Shown here: positions 35,942 through 45,770 of the stretch, one piece after another
Numbering within the stretch: position 1 is the stretch's first letter
Layout of the letters: every line of letters starts with the position of its first letter
Assembly (NCBI RefSeq): GCF_030296595.1
Contig: NZ_AP027731.1
Coordinates: 620,001-684,000, forward strand
Length of the DNA: 64,000 nt
Reading direction: 5' to 3'
From: Naasia aerilata
GTDB taxonomy: Bacteria; Actinomycetota; Actinomycetes; Actinomycetales; Microbacteriaceae
Notes under the pieces: generated by a model
What the model saw: only the letters and a program-made list of their open reading frames with translations
What the model was told of the DNA's origin: nothing
The model's database searches: none
Made by a program: the position numbers and the translations under genes

Positions 35942-37941
35942 CAGGACGCTCCCTTCGTCGGCACGAACCCGCGGTACCGCAGGCCGCGGTAGAGGACACC
36001 CAGGGCGGCCAGGTCGACGCCGACCCAGACGAGGTTCACGGCCGTTCCGACCGGCTCGCCGATCCCGAGCAGGATCCTCGCGAGGCCGATTCCGGAGGCG
36101 AGCACCAGGACGGCGGCGACGAGGATCTGCGGGCCGACGAGGCGCCACGGATGCGCCGTGCGCTGCACGGTCTTCGGCGTCACCACGAAGTCGAGCGGCA
36201 CCCGGAAGAAGACGTTGGCGGCCGCCGTCACGGTGGCGCGCAGCCACACGGGGAAGAGCGCCAGGCTGTACTGACGCCCGCGGCGAGTCGGGATGCCCCG
36301 GCTCGTCACCAGGAAGAAGAGCTGGTTGACGAGGAAGAAGGGCAGGAACCGGGCGAGGAACTCGACCGCCCCGGCGCTCACGGGCAGGATCCCGAACAGC
36401 AGGAACACCACAGGGGCGGCGAAGTAGACGAGGACCGCGAAGCCCGAGAGGTAGCTCCACATCGTCGCGAAGTACATGAGGCGCTGAGCGACCGAGAGCC
36501 CCTTCTGCACGAGCGGGTTCTCCCGGAACATCACCTGCATGGTGCCCTGGGCCCAGCGCAGCCGCTGCTTGAGCATGGTGCCGAGGTCTTCCGGCGCGAG
36601 GCCGACGGCCAGCTCCTCGTGGTGGTAGACGCTCCGCCATCCGGCGGCGTGCAGGCGCATGGCCGTCGCCATGTCCTCGGTGACCGAGATGGTCGCGAGT
36701 GGCATGAGAGGCAGGGCCTCGTCGCTGAGGTCGACGTTGATGGAACGGACGAGGGACTGAACCGTCGCCAGAGCGGCGAGGGGCGATGCTCCGCCGGTGG
36801 ACAGCTCGTCGATCGCGTCGGAGTAGTCGAAGGCGGGGAGGCCGTCACCGGCGGGCCCGGCGAGCGCCTGCATGTCGACGGCGAGGCTGTGCAGCTGGAT
36901 CGCCACCACGTCGCGCGAGATCTCGTCGACGCGCTGCTGGAGCTCGAACGTGACGAGCCCGATCGGGTCCCCGCGGCGCAGGGCGTCGTGGGTCTCTTCG
37001 ATGGCGCCCTCGAGCGACGAGAGGGCGACGCTCAGCACCGGATCCCTGCCGGTGTCCGAATGCGCAGCCTGCCGGAGGATGCCGCCGGCCCGCGCCAGCG
37101 CCTTGTCCACCGAGCGCTCGACTTCACGGACGTAGCCGGCGATGGCGAGCTGCATGAGCGCCTCGCGGCGGAGGACTGCGTTCGATCCGCAGAAGAAGGC
37201 CGCGTTCCAGCCGTCCTTGCCCTGCTGGATCGGACCGTAGAAGAGAGGCGCGTCACTTCCGAGAGGATCGCTGCGGCCCACGTTCCCGAACGTCTGCGGG
37301 GTCTGGACGAAGGCGACCCGAGGATCGAAGAAGTACCCGAGAGTCCGATCCAGGATCTCGGGCGAGGGCACCTGGTCGGCGTCGAGGATGAGCATGAACT
37401 CGCCGTCGGTCGCCATCATCGCGTTGTTGAGGTTGCCCGCCTTGGCATGCCGGGGACGCCCGTCCCAGTCGGCCCCGCGCGTGAGATAGCCGACGCCGGT
37501 CTCGGCGGCCGCGATGCGGAGCTCTTCCCGGTTCCCGTCGTCGAGCACCCAGACGCGGTGGGGGTAATCGATCCGCTTCGCCGCCTCGACGGTCGCGAGG
37601 ACCAGCTCGAGTGACTCGTTGTAGGTGGTGACGAACACGTCGACGGTGAGGCCTTCGGGCGCCACCGGAGGCTCGGGTCGCCGGCGAGCGCGCCACATCG
37701 TCAGTGCGAAGAGGCCGACATCGATCACGCTGTAGGTCTCGGCGAGCACGAGCGGGACCGCGATCCAGACGGCATCCCAGTTGAGCGAGAACAGCCACCG
37801 CCAGGCGAGGTAGTTCACCGCGAGGAGAAGCGTCGCGACTGAGACGACGCGGACGAGGACGAGGTGACGCCCTTCCCGCTGACGGGTCTGGCGGTCTCTG
37901 CGGAGGTCGGCGCGGGTCAGCAGCGCAGTGCTTCCCATCAT
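35941..37941 (-). CDS. Cellulose-synthase-like family 2 glycosyltransferase
   Basis: A 666-residue processive membrane GT2. Two N-terminal helices (about 28-75); catalytic domain with TTYNESLELV, VLDDGNREE, DxD (LILDADQVP, about 186-194), TED (ISVTEDMATAM, about 419-429) and QRLRWAQG (about 459-466, the QxxRW motif); then four to six C-terminal helices. Between the DxD part and TED there is an extra segment of about 150 residues (270-417), mostly helical. It probably polymerises a beta-glucan or mannan from a nucleotide sugar (UDP-glucose via galU is possible). No PilZ domain is seen. The start is ATG 37941; GTG 37947 is an alternative. Confidence 0.88.
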   Translation of the reverse strand: MMGSTALLTRADLRRDRQTRQREGRHLVLVRVVSVATLLLAVNYLAWRWLFSLNWDAVWIAVPLVLAETYSVIDVGLFALTMWRARRRPEPPVAPEGLTVDVFVTTYNESLELVLATVEAAKRIDYPHRVWVLDDGNREELRIAAAETGVGYLTRGADWDGRPRHAKAGNLNNAMMATDGEFMLILDADQVPSPEILDRTLGYFFDPRVAFVQTPQTFGNVGRSDPLGSDAPLFYGPIQQGKDGWNAAFFCGSNAVLRREALMQLAIAGYVREVERSVDKALARAGGILRQAAHSDTGRDPVLSVALSSLEGAIEETHDALRRGDPIGLVTFELQQRVDEISRDVVAIQLHSLAVDMQALAGPAGDGLPAFDYSDAIDELSTGGASPLAALATVQSLVRSINVDLSDEALPLMPLATISVTEDMATAMRLHAAGWRSVYHHEELAVGLAPEDLGTMLKQRLRWAQGTMQVMFRENPLVQKGLSVAQRLMYFATMWSYLSGFAVLVYFAAPVVFLLFGILPVSAGAVEFLARFLPFFLVNQLFFLVTSRGIPTRRGRQYSLALFPVWLRATVTAAANVFFRVPLDFVVTPKTVQRTAHPWRLVGPQILVAAVLVLASGIGLARILLGIGEPVGTAVNLVWVGVDLAALGVLYRGLRYRGFVPTKGAS

Positions 37942-38043
37942 CGCCACCCCCGGTGCGGTCACCGCGTCCCCACGCGCGTGCCCGCGCCAACGGTACCCAC
38001 CTGGCCCGTGCGGCGAACACGCCCAGTTCGGGGGGACGGCCGA

Positions 38044-38061
38044 GTCGGCATAATGGCCGAC
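38044..38061. promoter_or_regulatory. Palindrome around a -10-like core between GT2 and GH26 genes
   Basis: GTCGGC-ATAATG-GCCGAC. The centre contains CATAAT on the plus strand and CATTAT on the minus strand, so one palindrome could overlap divergent -10 boxes. It may be an operator for both genes. Confidence 0.4.
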
Positions 38062-38165
38062 AAACCGTCCTACGGCGGGGTACAGGGTCGCCGGAACCGC
38101 GGGCCGCGTCGCCGATCCCGTGTGCGTGGCGAGCCCCTCGGGCGCGATCTCGTCCCCTAGGTTCC

Positions 38166-39394
38166 GTGTGTGCCCCCTCCCCGTCCGCAGCCATCCGCCG
38201 GCGGCTGGGCGCCGCGGCCATGGCACTCGCCTTCCCGCTCGCGGGCTGCGCGGGTCAGGCCGGTGCTGAGCCGCCCGCACCCGGCGGGTCGGCTGCACAG
38301 GCGTCGGCGGTCTGCGCCGTGACCGACGCCGCGGCGCTCGTGCCCGGCTCGGGAGCCCTCCTGGGGGTGAGCCTCGACTGGACGGCCGACAGCATCGCGG
38401 AGTACACCGAACGGCTCGGCCGGCCCCCGGCGGTCGCCGTCAGCTTCGGCGCCTTCCCACTCGGCTCCGAGGAAGTCGCGAACCTCAGGGCGGCTGCGGA
38501 ACAGGTGCGGCCGTACGGAGGAATCCTCCTCCTCACGCTGGAGCCCCGCGACGGCCTGGCGTCGGTGACACCGGCGGCAGCGGAGCACCTGAGCTCCGTT
38601 CTCGCCCAGGTCAACGCTTCCGGCGTCGGCGTCATCGTGCGCTTCGCTCATGAGATGAACGGATCCTGGTACGCCTGGGGGCAGCAGCCGTCGGCGTACG
38701 TCACAGCGTTCCGCACCGTCGCTGCCGCGGTGCACGCGGATGCTCCCGGCTCGTCGATGATGTGGGCGCCGAACTACGGAGGCGGCTACCCGTTCTCCGG
38801 CGGGGCTTTCGAGACCGTCGCGGGTGAAGCCGACTTCGCGGCCCTCGACACGGACGGCGACGGCGTCCTGAGCATGGCCGACGATCCTTACTCCCCTACT
38901 ACCCGGGGGACGACGCGGCGGACTGGGTGGGGATGTCGCTCTATCACTGGGGCTCCGCGCATCCCTGGGGCGAGAACGAGCTGCCGGAGCCCGGCAAGTT
39001 CGCGGCCCAGCTGGCCGGGGAGTACGCGGGGCTGGGCGGGGATGACCGCATGCTGCCCGACTTCGCGGGCGTCTACTCGGCTGTCCGCGGCAAGCCGCTC
39101 GCGATCCCCGAGACCGCAGCGCTCGTCGTCCCCCGCGGCGACCCGGGCGGGGAGCTGGCGATCAAGCAGGCCTGGTGGCGCCAGGTCTTCTCCCCGGAGA
39201 CGGCGAGCCGCTTCCCGAACCTGCGCATGGTGAACTGGTTCGAATGGGACAAGCAGGAGACCGAGGTGGGCGCCCGGGTCGACTGGTCGGTGACCTCGGA
39301 CCCCGCTTCGGCCGCCGCATTCGCCGGCGACCTCCCCGACTGGCTCCTGGCGGCGCCGGGGGCCGCGCCGACCTGCCCTACTCCGGCGCCTTAG
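38166..39394 (+). CDS. GH26-like lipoprotein (one or two frame breaks)
   Basis: About 409 residues repaired. The signal peptide has lipobox LAGC. The glycosidase domain shows VIVRFAHEMNGSWYAWG (general acid/base Glu, typical of GH26) and PLAIPETAAL plus RMVNWFEWDKQE near the nucleophile region. It is expected outside the membrane, acting on beta-mannan or mixed-linkage glucan, perhaps the polymer made by the divergent GT2. One C is missing in 38893-38896 (restores YSPYYPGDDAADWVGMSLYHWG). TAGGTT at 38158 followed by N6 and GTG 38170 suggests the true start is 38170 with another C missing in 38173-38177. Confidence 0.8.
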
Positions 39395-39815
39395 ACCCGT
39401 CGCTGCCGCGCAGGTGTCGCGAGATGCGCCAGGAGTTGGACCCTTCCTCGCGCGAGTAGTCGAGGTCGTCCACGAGCGCCCGGATCATCGGGATGCCCCG
39501 GCCCGATTCGGACAGCTCGTCCGGCATTGCGCGGCCGACGAGCTGGACGTCGCCGGGCTTGCCCGAGTCGGTCAGCGTCGCCTCGATCCGGTCGGGGAAG
39601 ACGGTGATCGCGAGCCTGCAGCTGATCCCCGACCCGGGGTCCGCATGGCGCATCACATTGGAGGCGAGCTCCACGAGCGCCGTCTCGAAGGAGAACCGGT
39701 CGATCGCCGGAACCGTGCTGTTCTCCTCCCAGACCGAGGACAGCATCGAGTGGACGGTGTCGACGTCATCCGGCGGAGACGACATCGTCAGCGCGTGGGG
39801 AATGGGCTCAGGCAT
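39378..39815 (-). CDS. RsbW-like anti-sigma / serine-kinase ATP-binding protein, module B
   Basis: A 145-residue GHKL protein clearly paralogous to module A: MSSPPDDVDTVHSMLSSVW, FETALVELASNVMRHADPGSG (N box), LTDSGKPGDVQL and ELSESGRGIPMIRALVDDLDYSREEG. Same predicted role. Its ATG lies inside the STAS stop (ATGCCTGA). It is convergent with the GH26-like gene, overlapping by 17 bp. Confidence 0.9.
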   Translation of the reverse strand: MPEPIPHALTMSSPPDDVDTVHSMLSSVWEENSTVPAIDRFSFETALVELASNVMRHADPGSGISCRLAITVFPDRIEATLTDSGKPGDVQLVGRAMPDELSESGRGIPMIRALVDDLDYSREEGSNSWRISRHLRGSDGSKAPE

Positions 39816-40143
39816 GCTGCAGGGCGCTCTCGATCGTGGGATGGGGAGCGAGGATCCGCTCCATGTTGGTCAGCTGCAGGACCAGCTGGACCTGCTCGGT
39901 CGGGCCGGCGATCCGGAGGTCGCCTCCGTGCCGCCTGGTCGCCTTGACGCCGCCGATGAGGGCGCCGAGCCCGGACGAGTCCAGGAACACGACCTCGGAG
40001 AGGTCGACGACGATCCGCACGGAGCCCTGCTCCACGAGGTCGTCCACGGTGTCCCGGAGGCTGTTGGCGCTCACCATGTTGAGCCGCCCCAGCAGCCGCA
40101 CGACGGTGGCGCCGTCGGGCAGGCGGGTGACTTTCGTCTCCAT
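39808..40143 (-). CDS. STAS anti-anti-sigma protein, module B
   Basis: An intact 111-residue STAS protein: LLGRLNMVSANSLRDTV, FLDSSGLGALIGGVKATRRHGGDLRIAG (phospho-Ser in DSSG), VQLVLQLTNMERILAPH. It shows high identity to module A STAS throughout. It is the partner of the overlapping kinase gene. Confidence 0.92.
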   Translation of the reverse strand: METKVTRLPDGATVVRLLGRLNMVSANSLRDTVDDLVEQGSVRIVVDLSEVVFLDSSGLGALIGGVKATRRHGGDLRIAGPTEQVQLVLQLTNMERILAPHPTIESALQHA

Positions 40144-40242
40144 CAGTCTCGTCCTCTCGTCGTGCACGCCGCGGTCTGATCGCCGAGGTCTGGTCTGAAG
40201 GTCAGCGACCGGCGGCACTCCGCCGGAAGCCGCAAGCCTGGT

Positions 40243-41607
40243 TCACGCGGCACGGCGGATCGCCACCACGGTGACGTCATCAGCCAGGCGCCCGCGGGAG
40301 GCGAGCCTCGTGACGTTGTCCACGGCGGCTTGCGCGGTCGAGGCGCGGTCGACCGCCATCCTCGCGGCTCGGTGCAGCGAGTCGAGGGTCCCGTCGAAGA
40401 GGTCGAGCACCCCATCGCTGAAGACGAGGACCAGGTCACCGACGGCGAGCCTGTAGGTCCCGGTGCCCCAGGCCTGGTCCGGCAGCACGCCGAGCGGGAG
40501 GTTGAGCGACGGCATGATCTCCGTGCTGCCGTCCGCCCGCACGATGACCCCGAGCCCGTGACCGGCGTCCACCACGGAGAGCACGTTGGTGCCGCTGCAG
40601 AGGCGGGCGTGGAACATGGTCACGAACGCCTCCGTGCTGGTCAGGTCGTCGGAGATCACGGAGTCGGCGGTGGCCACGCTGTCGGCGACGGCAGGCTCGT
40701 GCAGGGCGCCGCGGACCGCAGCCCTCGTCGTCGCGGCGATCATCGCCGCGCCGACCCCTTGCCCATCACGTCCGCGACGGTGAAGGCGAGACCGTCTTCG
40801 GTGGCCCGCCAGTCGAAGAAGTCACCGCTCACGCCCCGGCTCGGAACGAGAGCGCCGGCCACCTCGTATCCCGGCACCTCCGGCGACGTGGGTGGGAGCA
40901 GGTTGCGCTGCACCTGGGCCGCGTGCGCGAGCTCCGCGCTGCTGCGGCTGGCCCGGGCCTTGAGGTCCCGGCCCCGCTGCTCGGTGCTGAGGGCCGCCAT
41001 GCTGAAGGACACCACGATGAGCAGCACCATCGTGATCAGCGTCGTCACCGAGGTGCCGAAGAAGACCGTGAACAGGTCTCCGTGCTGACCGCCGAGAAGG
41101 AAGGCGGCGAGCCGCCCGAGATAGAAGACCGCGAGCAGTCCTGACGCGATGGCGAGCGGCCAGCGGGTGCGCGAATAGCCGCGGTCGAGCAGGAAGAGCT
41201 CCCGGGACGACATCCCCAGGGCAGCGCCCATGGAGGCGAGGAACACAGGACCCCCGGACCAGGTGTTCGACGCGGGATCGTCGAGGACCGACGCGACCAG
41301 GGTCAGCAGCGGCGCAACGGCGAGCTGCCATGGCCGGGTCGGCACCTCCCGGAGGAGCGGGCCCCCGCCCAGACGCTCACGGCACCCGCGACGAGCAGGA
41401 CGTTGCCGAGGGGTTCGCCCACACCTGCGCCGCGCTGCCGTCGAGGAGGAACGCCGCGGACCCGGACAGGAACAGGGCGAGCGCGACGACCCACAGCAGG
41501 CTGTAGCGCGATCGGGTCGACCGGTAGGTCACGAAGAAGAACAGGATCAGCATGGTCAGAGCGGCAGCCGCGAACGCGACGCGCAGGGACACCGAGTCGA
41601 GGATCAC
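40243..41607 (-). CDS. Membrane PP2C (RsbU/SpoIIE-type) phosphatase, module B (three frame breaks)
   Basis: Repaired length is 455 residues. The N-terminal half has about seven membrane helices (for example RVAFAAAALTMLILFFFVTY, YSLLWVVALALFLSGSAAFLL, LGNVLLVAGAVSVWAG, VTTLITMVLLIVVSFSMAA), then a short coiled coil and a PP2C domain with GVSGDFFDWR, TVADVMGKGVGAAMI, VVDAGHG and VFSDGVLDLFDG. One base is missing in each of the runs 40755-40758, 41362-41366 and 41410-41413. Unlike module A its sensor is membrane-embedded. It should activate STAS-B. GTG 41607 is the likeliest start. Confidence 0.85.
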
Positions 41608-41800
41608 GTCGTCGCCGCGATCACAGCGAGCGCGGACCGGCCGCCTCGCAGAGATCGCGCGGGCACAGCGAGCGTCAGCATCACGCCCCCCAGCGCCTGA
41701 CCTGCGGGCCACCCCCGCAGTGATAGCAGGAACGCTATGCCCGGCGCGCTCCGGGCGTCAGACCCCGTTCGGGGGCGTCCAGGCAGCCACGCCCCCGGAG

Positions 41801-42295
41801 CTACCGCCAGAAGCCGTCGTGGATGGCGGCGGCCTCCTCCGACAGGGCGGGCCCGCGGACCGCGATCTCGCGCTGGCCGCTGGCCAGGACCACACGACTC
41901 GGGAGTGCCATCGTCGGATTCTCGGGCGACGAGCCGGTGATGGCGGCGAGCCGGCCCTCCGTCATGGCGAACACGACCCGGCCGATGCCCGACCAGTAGA
42001 TGGCGCCGGAGCACATCGCACAGGGTTCGCAGCTCGTGTAGAGGGAGTACCCGGGGAGCGCGGCCGGCCCGATCGTCCTCCAGGCGAGCCGGACCAGGTT
42101 CGTCTCGGCGTGGCCGGTGCAGTCCGTGTCCGTGACGACCGTGTTCTCCGCCTCGAGCACGACGGTGCCTGCCGGGTCGACGAGGACCGCGCCGAACGGG
42201 TGATTGCCGCGGGCGCGGGCCCGTGCTGACACGACGATCGCATCGCGCAGGCGGTCGCGGTCGGCGTCGGTGATCCTGGCGTCCTCGTCCGGCAT
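41801..42295 (-). CDS. Nucleoside/nucleobase deaminase
   Basis: A 164-residue zinc deaminase of the cytidine/deoxycytidylate family: TGHAETNLVRLA (zinc His and catalytic Glu) and SCEPCAMCSGAIYWSGIGRVVFA (two zinc Cys). The arrangement resembles guanine deaminase or TadA-like nucleoside deaminases; substrate is uncertain. ATG 42295 begins MPDEDARITDADRDRL. Confidence 0.88.
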   Translation of the reverse strand: MPDEDARITDADRDRLRDAIVVSARARARGNHPFGAVLVDPAGTVVLEAENTVVTDTDCTGHAETNLVRLAWRTIGPAALPGYSLYTSCEPCAMCSGAIYWSGIGRVVFAMTEGRLAAITGSSPENPTMALPSRVVLASGQREIAVRGPALSEEAAAIHDGFWR

Positions 42296-42428
42296 GGCGT
42301 CCCTCTCGTCAGGTCCATCCTGGCCTCCGGCGGGCCGCCCCAGGACGGGAACCCAGCGGTTCGGAGGCTCCGCACCGGCGTACCGTTGCGTTGTCCGCAT
42401 CGTCGCGTCGATCCATCGGGAGTCCTTC

Positions 42429-43073
42429 ATGGCAGCCGGTCACGTCGTACTCCTCGGAGACTCGATCCTCGACAACGGCGCGTACGTCGGGACGGGGCCG
42501 GATGTGGTGGCCCAGCTGCGGGCCGAGCTGCCGGACGGCTGGCGCGCGAGCCTCCTGGCCCGCGACGGCGACGTGTCCCGCGGCGTGCACGAGCAGCTGC
42601 GGGGCCTTCCCTCCGACGCCACGCACCTGGTGGTGAGCGTCGGCGGGAACGACGCCCTCGCCTTCGCGCATGTCCTCGACCAGCGGGCGGGGTCCGTCGG
42701 GGAGGCCCTGACCATCCTCGGCGGCCTGCAGGGGCAGTTCGCGGTCAACTATGTCGCCATGGTCGGGGCCGTGACCGCCCTCGGCCTGCCCGCCGCCGTG
42801 TGCACCATCTACGACACTCCCCTGTCGCTGCCCACCCAGCCGGCGATCCGGACCGGCATCGCCGTGTTCAACGACTGCATCACCCGCTCCGCATTCGCGG
42901 CGGGGCTGTCCCTCATCGACCTGCGCCTCATCTGCACGGAGGACGCCGACTACGCCAACCCCATCGAGCCCTCGGTCCGGGGCGGGGCGAAGATCGCGCG
43001 AGCCATCGCGGCGTTCGTGCTGGAGGAGCATCCGTCAGCGCGGTCCGTGGCGGTCACGGGGATCCCCGTCTGA
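42429..43073 (+). CDS. SGNH/GDSL-family hydrolase
   Basis: A 214-residue esterase-type protein without signal peptide: block I VVLLGDSILDNGAYV (catalytic Ser in GDS), block III VVSVGGNDAL, and block V near EPSVRGGAKIARAI, where the usual DxxH is not obvious. GGGAG precedes ATG 42429. Confidence 0.85.
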   Translation: MAAGHVVLLGDSILDNGAYVGTGPDVVAQLRAELPDGWRASLLARDGDVSRGVHEQLRGLPSDATHLVVSVGGNDALAFAHVLDQRAGSVGEALTILGGLQGQFAVNYVAMVGAVTALGLPAAVCTIYDTPLSLPTQPAIRTGIAVFNDCITRSAFAAGLSLIDLRLICTEDADYANPIEPSVRGGAKIARAIAAFVLEEHPSARSVAVTGIPV

Positions 43074-43097
43074 TCAGCCGCCGGGGACACCGGCCTG

Positions 43098-44302
43098 TCA
43101 GGGCTCGGCCGCCGGAACGGCCGCCCGCACGGGCTCGATCGGCCCCCGCAGCGCGAGCCCGACGACGGGGAACACGAGAACGGACAGCATCCCCGCCCCG
43201 ACGAGCGCGGCTGCCATGCCGGCGGTGAGGTCGTGCGACTGAACGCCGAGGTTCGTGACCGCCACGATGATCGGCAGACCCGTCGCCGTCATGAGGACGG
43301 TCGCCGCGCGTTCGCGCGTGGACGAGCCGGGGAAGGCGAGGAGGGCGGGCAGCCCGCGGACGACGAGGAGCACGAGCAGGAAGAGGGGAACGAGCAGGAG
43401 GGTCCTGACGTCGCCGAACAGCTCCCCGAGCGGGAACGTCACCCCGGTGTTCACGAAGAAGATGGGAACGAGGAAGCCGAAGCCGACGGCCTCCAGCTTG
43501 CCCTCGACCGCCTCGCGGTCCGCGGCGGGAGCGGCGGACAGCAGGACGCGTGCGAGCACCCCGGCCGCGAAGGACCCGAGCAGCATGTCGAGGCCCAGCG
43601 CGATGCTCAGGCAGGTGAGGGCGGCGAGGATGCCGAGGACGAGGCGGATCGCGAACTGGCCGCTCGTGTGCAGGGTCGCGGTGATGAGGCGCTGCAGCGG
43701 GAGGTAGGGGCCCCGGGCGGCGAGCCAGATCCCGACGCCGGCGAGGACCACGAAGCCGAGCAGCACCACGCTGGCCAGCGCGGGGCTCCGGCCGCTGAGG
43801 AAGAGGGAGATGGCGACGAGCGGCGCGAACTCCCCCACCGCCCCGTGCCGGGTCATGGCACGGCCGAACGGCGTCGTCAGCTCGCCGGCGTCCCGCAGCA
43901 GGGGCACGATCGCGCCGAGCGCCGTGGTCGACAGCGCGATGCCGATGAAGACGCCGGACGGGAGCGATCCGCCGAGGAGGATGCCGAGACCGAGGCCGAT
44001 CGCGAGGAGAGAACCCAGCCGAGGACCGTCGGCCCCGTCGACCGCTCGCGCAGCACGGTGAAGTCGATCTCGTTGCCGGCGAGGAAGAAGAGGGTGGCGA
44101 GCCCCACCCCGGCGAGGAAGGTCGTGAAGTCGTTGACGGTGATCCAGCCGAGCACCGCGGGACCGAAGATCAGGCCGAGGACGATCTCGAACACGACGAT
44201 CGGCACCCGCACGAAGCGCCCGAGCAGGCTTGCGAGCACCGGCGCGGCCGCGGCGATCGCCGCGAAGAGGATGATCGTCTCGAGCGGCGGTCGCACGCCC
44301 AT
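43098..44302 (-). CDS. Cation:proton antiporter (CPA2/KefB type; one frame break)
   Basis: Repaired length is 401 residues with about 12 membrane helices. VPIVVFEIVLGLIFGPAVLGW and LATLFFLAGNEIDF match the Na+/H+ exchanger family (CPA2), as does FGFLVPIFFVNTGVTF. A base is missing near 44018-44021, joining GPTVLG to LGSLLAIGLGLGILLGG. There is no TrkA-N domain. It probably exchanges Na+ or K+ for H+. Confidence 0.86.
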
Positions 44303-44338
44303 ACCGTAGACCCGGCGCGGGGCGATGCGGCAGGGCGA

Positions 44339-45001
44339 CTACTCCACGGGTTCGCCGGTGGGGCCCGCCGGCTCCTCGACGCCGACCCCGCTGATCGGGT
44401 TGCCCATCCAGCTGACGCAGGTCCAGCCGTCCGCGGTCTGCTCGAGGACCGCGACCCCCGTGTTGTCGAGCCACAGGTGGCCGATGGCGTCGGAATCCAG
44501 GTTGTCGGCCTTGGCCGACGCCCAGCAGCGGATCGCGGCGCCGTGACTCACGAGGGCGACGCTCTCGAGGCCGGCGTCGAGTCCGGCCCGCACGGCCTCG
44601 TCGACGACGGCGTCGTAGCGCTCGAAGAAGCCGTGCCCGTCCTCCCCGTCCGGGATGCGGGCATCCCGGTCGCCGCCCGACCAGCTGAGGATCGTCTCGA
44701 TATAGGCCCGGACATCCGGCTGCGTGGCCGACATCTCGTAGCGGCCGGCGGAGATCTCGCGGATGCCGTCGCGGACGGTGACGTCGAGGGCGAGCTCGCG
44801 CGCGAGCGGCGCAGCGGTCTGCCGGGCACGCGTGGCCGTCGACGCCCAGATCATGCCGATGCCGTCGGACGCGAGCGCGGCCGGGAGGGCTTCCGCCTGC
44901 TCCCGGCCGAGCGGGGTCAGCTCCGGCCCGGGCACCGCGGTGTCCAGGATGCCGCGGATGTTGGACGAGATCTGGCCGTGACGGATCAGGTGGAGACGCA
45001 T
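44339..45001 (-). CDS. Histidine phosphatase family protein
   Basis: A 220-residue phosphoglycerate-mutase-like phosphatase: catalytic LIRHGQISSN at the N-terminus, ASTATRARQTAAPLA, REISAGRYE and LVSHGAAIRCWA (second His). It could act on phosphosugars or other small phosphate esters. ATG 45001 begins the canonical MRLHLIRHG. Confidence 0.9.
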   Translation of the reverse strand: MRLHLIRHGQISSNIRGILDTAVPGPELTPLGREQAEALPAALASDGIGMIWASTATRARQTAAPLARELALDVTVRDGIREISAGRYEMSATQPDVRAYIETILSWSGGDRDARIPDGEDGHGFFERYDAVVDEAVRAGLDAGLESVALVSHGAAIRCWASAKADNLDSDAIGHLWLDNTGVAVLEQTADGWTCVSWMGNPISGVGVEEPAGPTGEPVE

Positions 45002-45035
45002 CCCTCCACCCTGCCCGATGCCGGCTGAGCCCGAG

Positions 45036-45631
45036 CTACCGGCGGGAGCCGAACTTCGGGAGCATCCCTCCCACGCGCTCCAGCAGCGGCACGGCCACGA
45101 GGGGCTGGTGCGGCGCTGCTGCTCGCCCTGCTGAGCCGCGAGCACGATGAGCACGGCCGTGAGGATGGGCGGCACCCACTGCACGAACTTCTGCTGCCTC
45201 TGCGCGCTCGACATCTCCGGCGAGGCGGAGGCCAGGGGCTCGGTGGGGCTGTTGCCGCCCTCGTCCTGGTGCTTCGACTGCACGCGCCCGAGCACGCCGG
45301 AGTAGGCGGACGCCCCGATGGCGGCGAGCGTGATCGCGGTCTTCACGGCCGCGCTCTTCTGCGCCTCGGGCTGCGCGAGCAGGCGCTGCTTGTCCGACAG
45401 GAGCATCCCGACGCTGCCGGCGATGTGGGCGGCGACCGAGCCGACCAGCACCGGCGTCCACTTCTGCCAGCCGGCGGAGGCGATCCTGGTCCGCTCGCGC
45501 GGCGCCCGGGCGACGGCGGCTCCGCCGTTGAGGCCGATGGCACCCATCAGCGTTCCCCCGAACCAGGAGGCGAGGCCGACGTCGTGGAGGCTGCGGACGA
45601 CTGTCGTGGTGGTGTTGTTGGCGGTGGGCAT
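45036..45631 (-). CDS. Hypothetical membrane protein (one frame break)
   Basis: Repaired length is 198 residues. LHDVGLASWFGGTLMGAIGLNGG at the N-terminus is followed by about three further helices (WTPVLVGSVAAHIAGSVGMLL, VKTAITLAAIGASAYSGVLG, WVPPILTAVLIVLAA). One base is missing in the run 45101-45104; adding it gives the ending LVAVPLLERVGGMLPKFGSRR at 45036. GGAGG precedes the ATG. Function unknown. Confidence 0.72.
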
Positions 45632-45770
45632 CGTGGGTCCTCCTGCGGTTCCGGGTTCGGCGCGTCGTCCGCGCCGGTCCGTCGACTGTTGCGGCGGAGC
45701 CTCCGAAGGTCCTGAGGACGGGGGCGCCGATCAGGCGGCGCGGTCGAGCGTCGACTCCAGAGCGCTCCGG

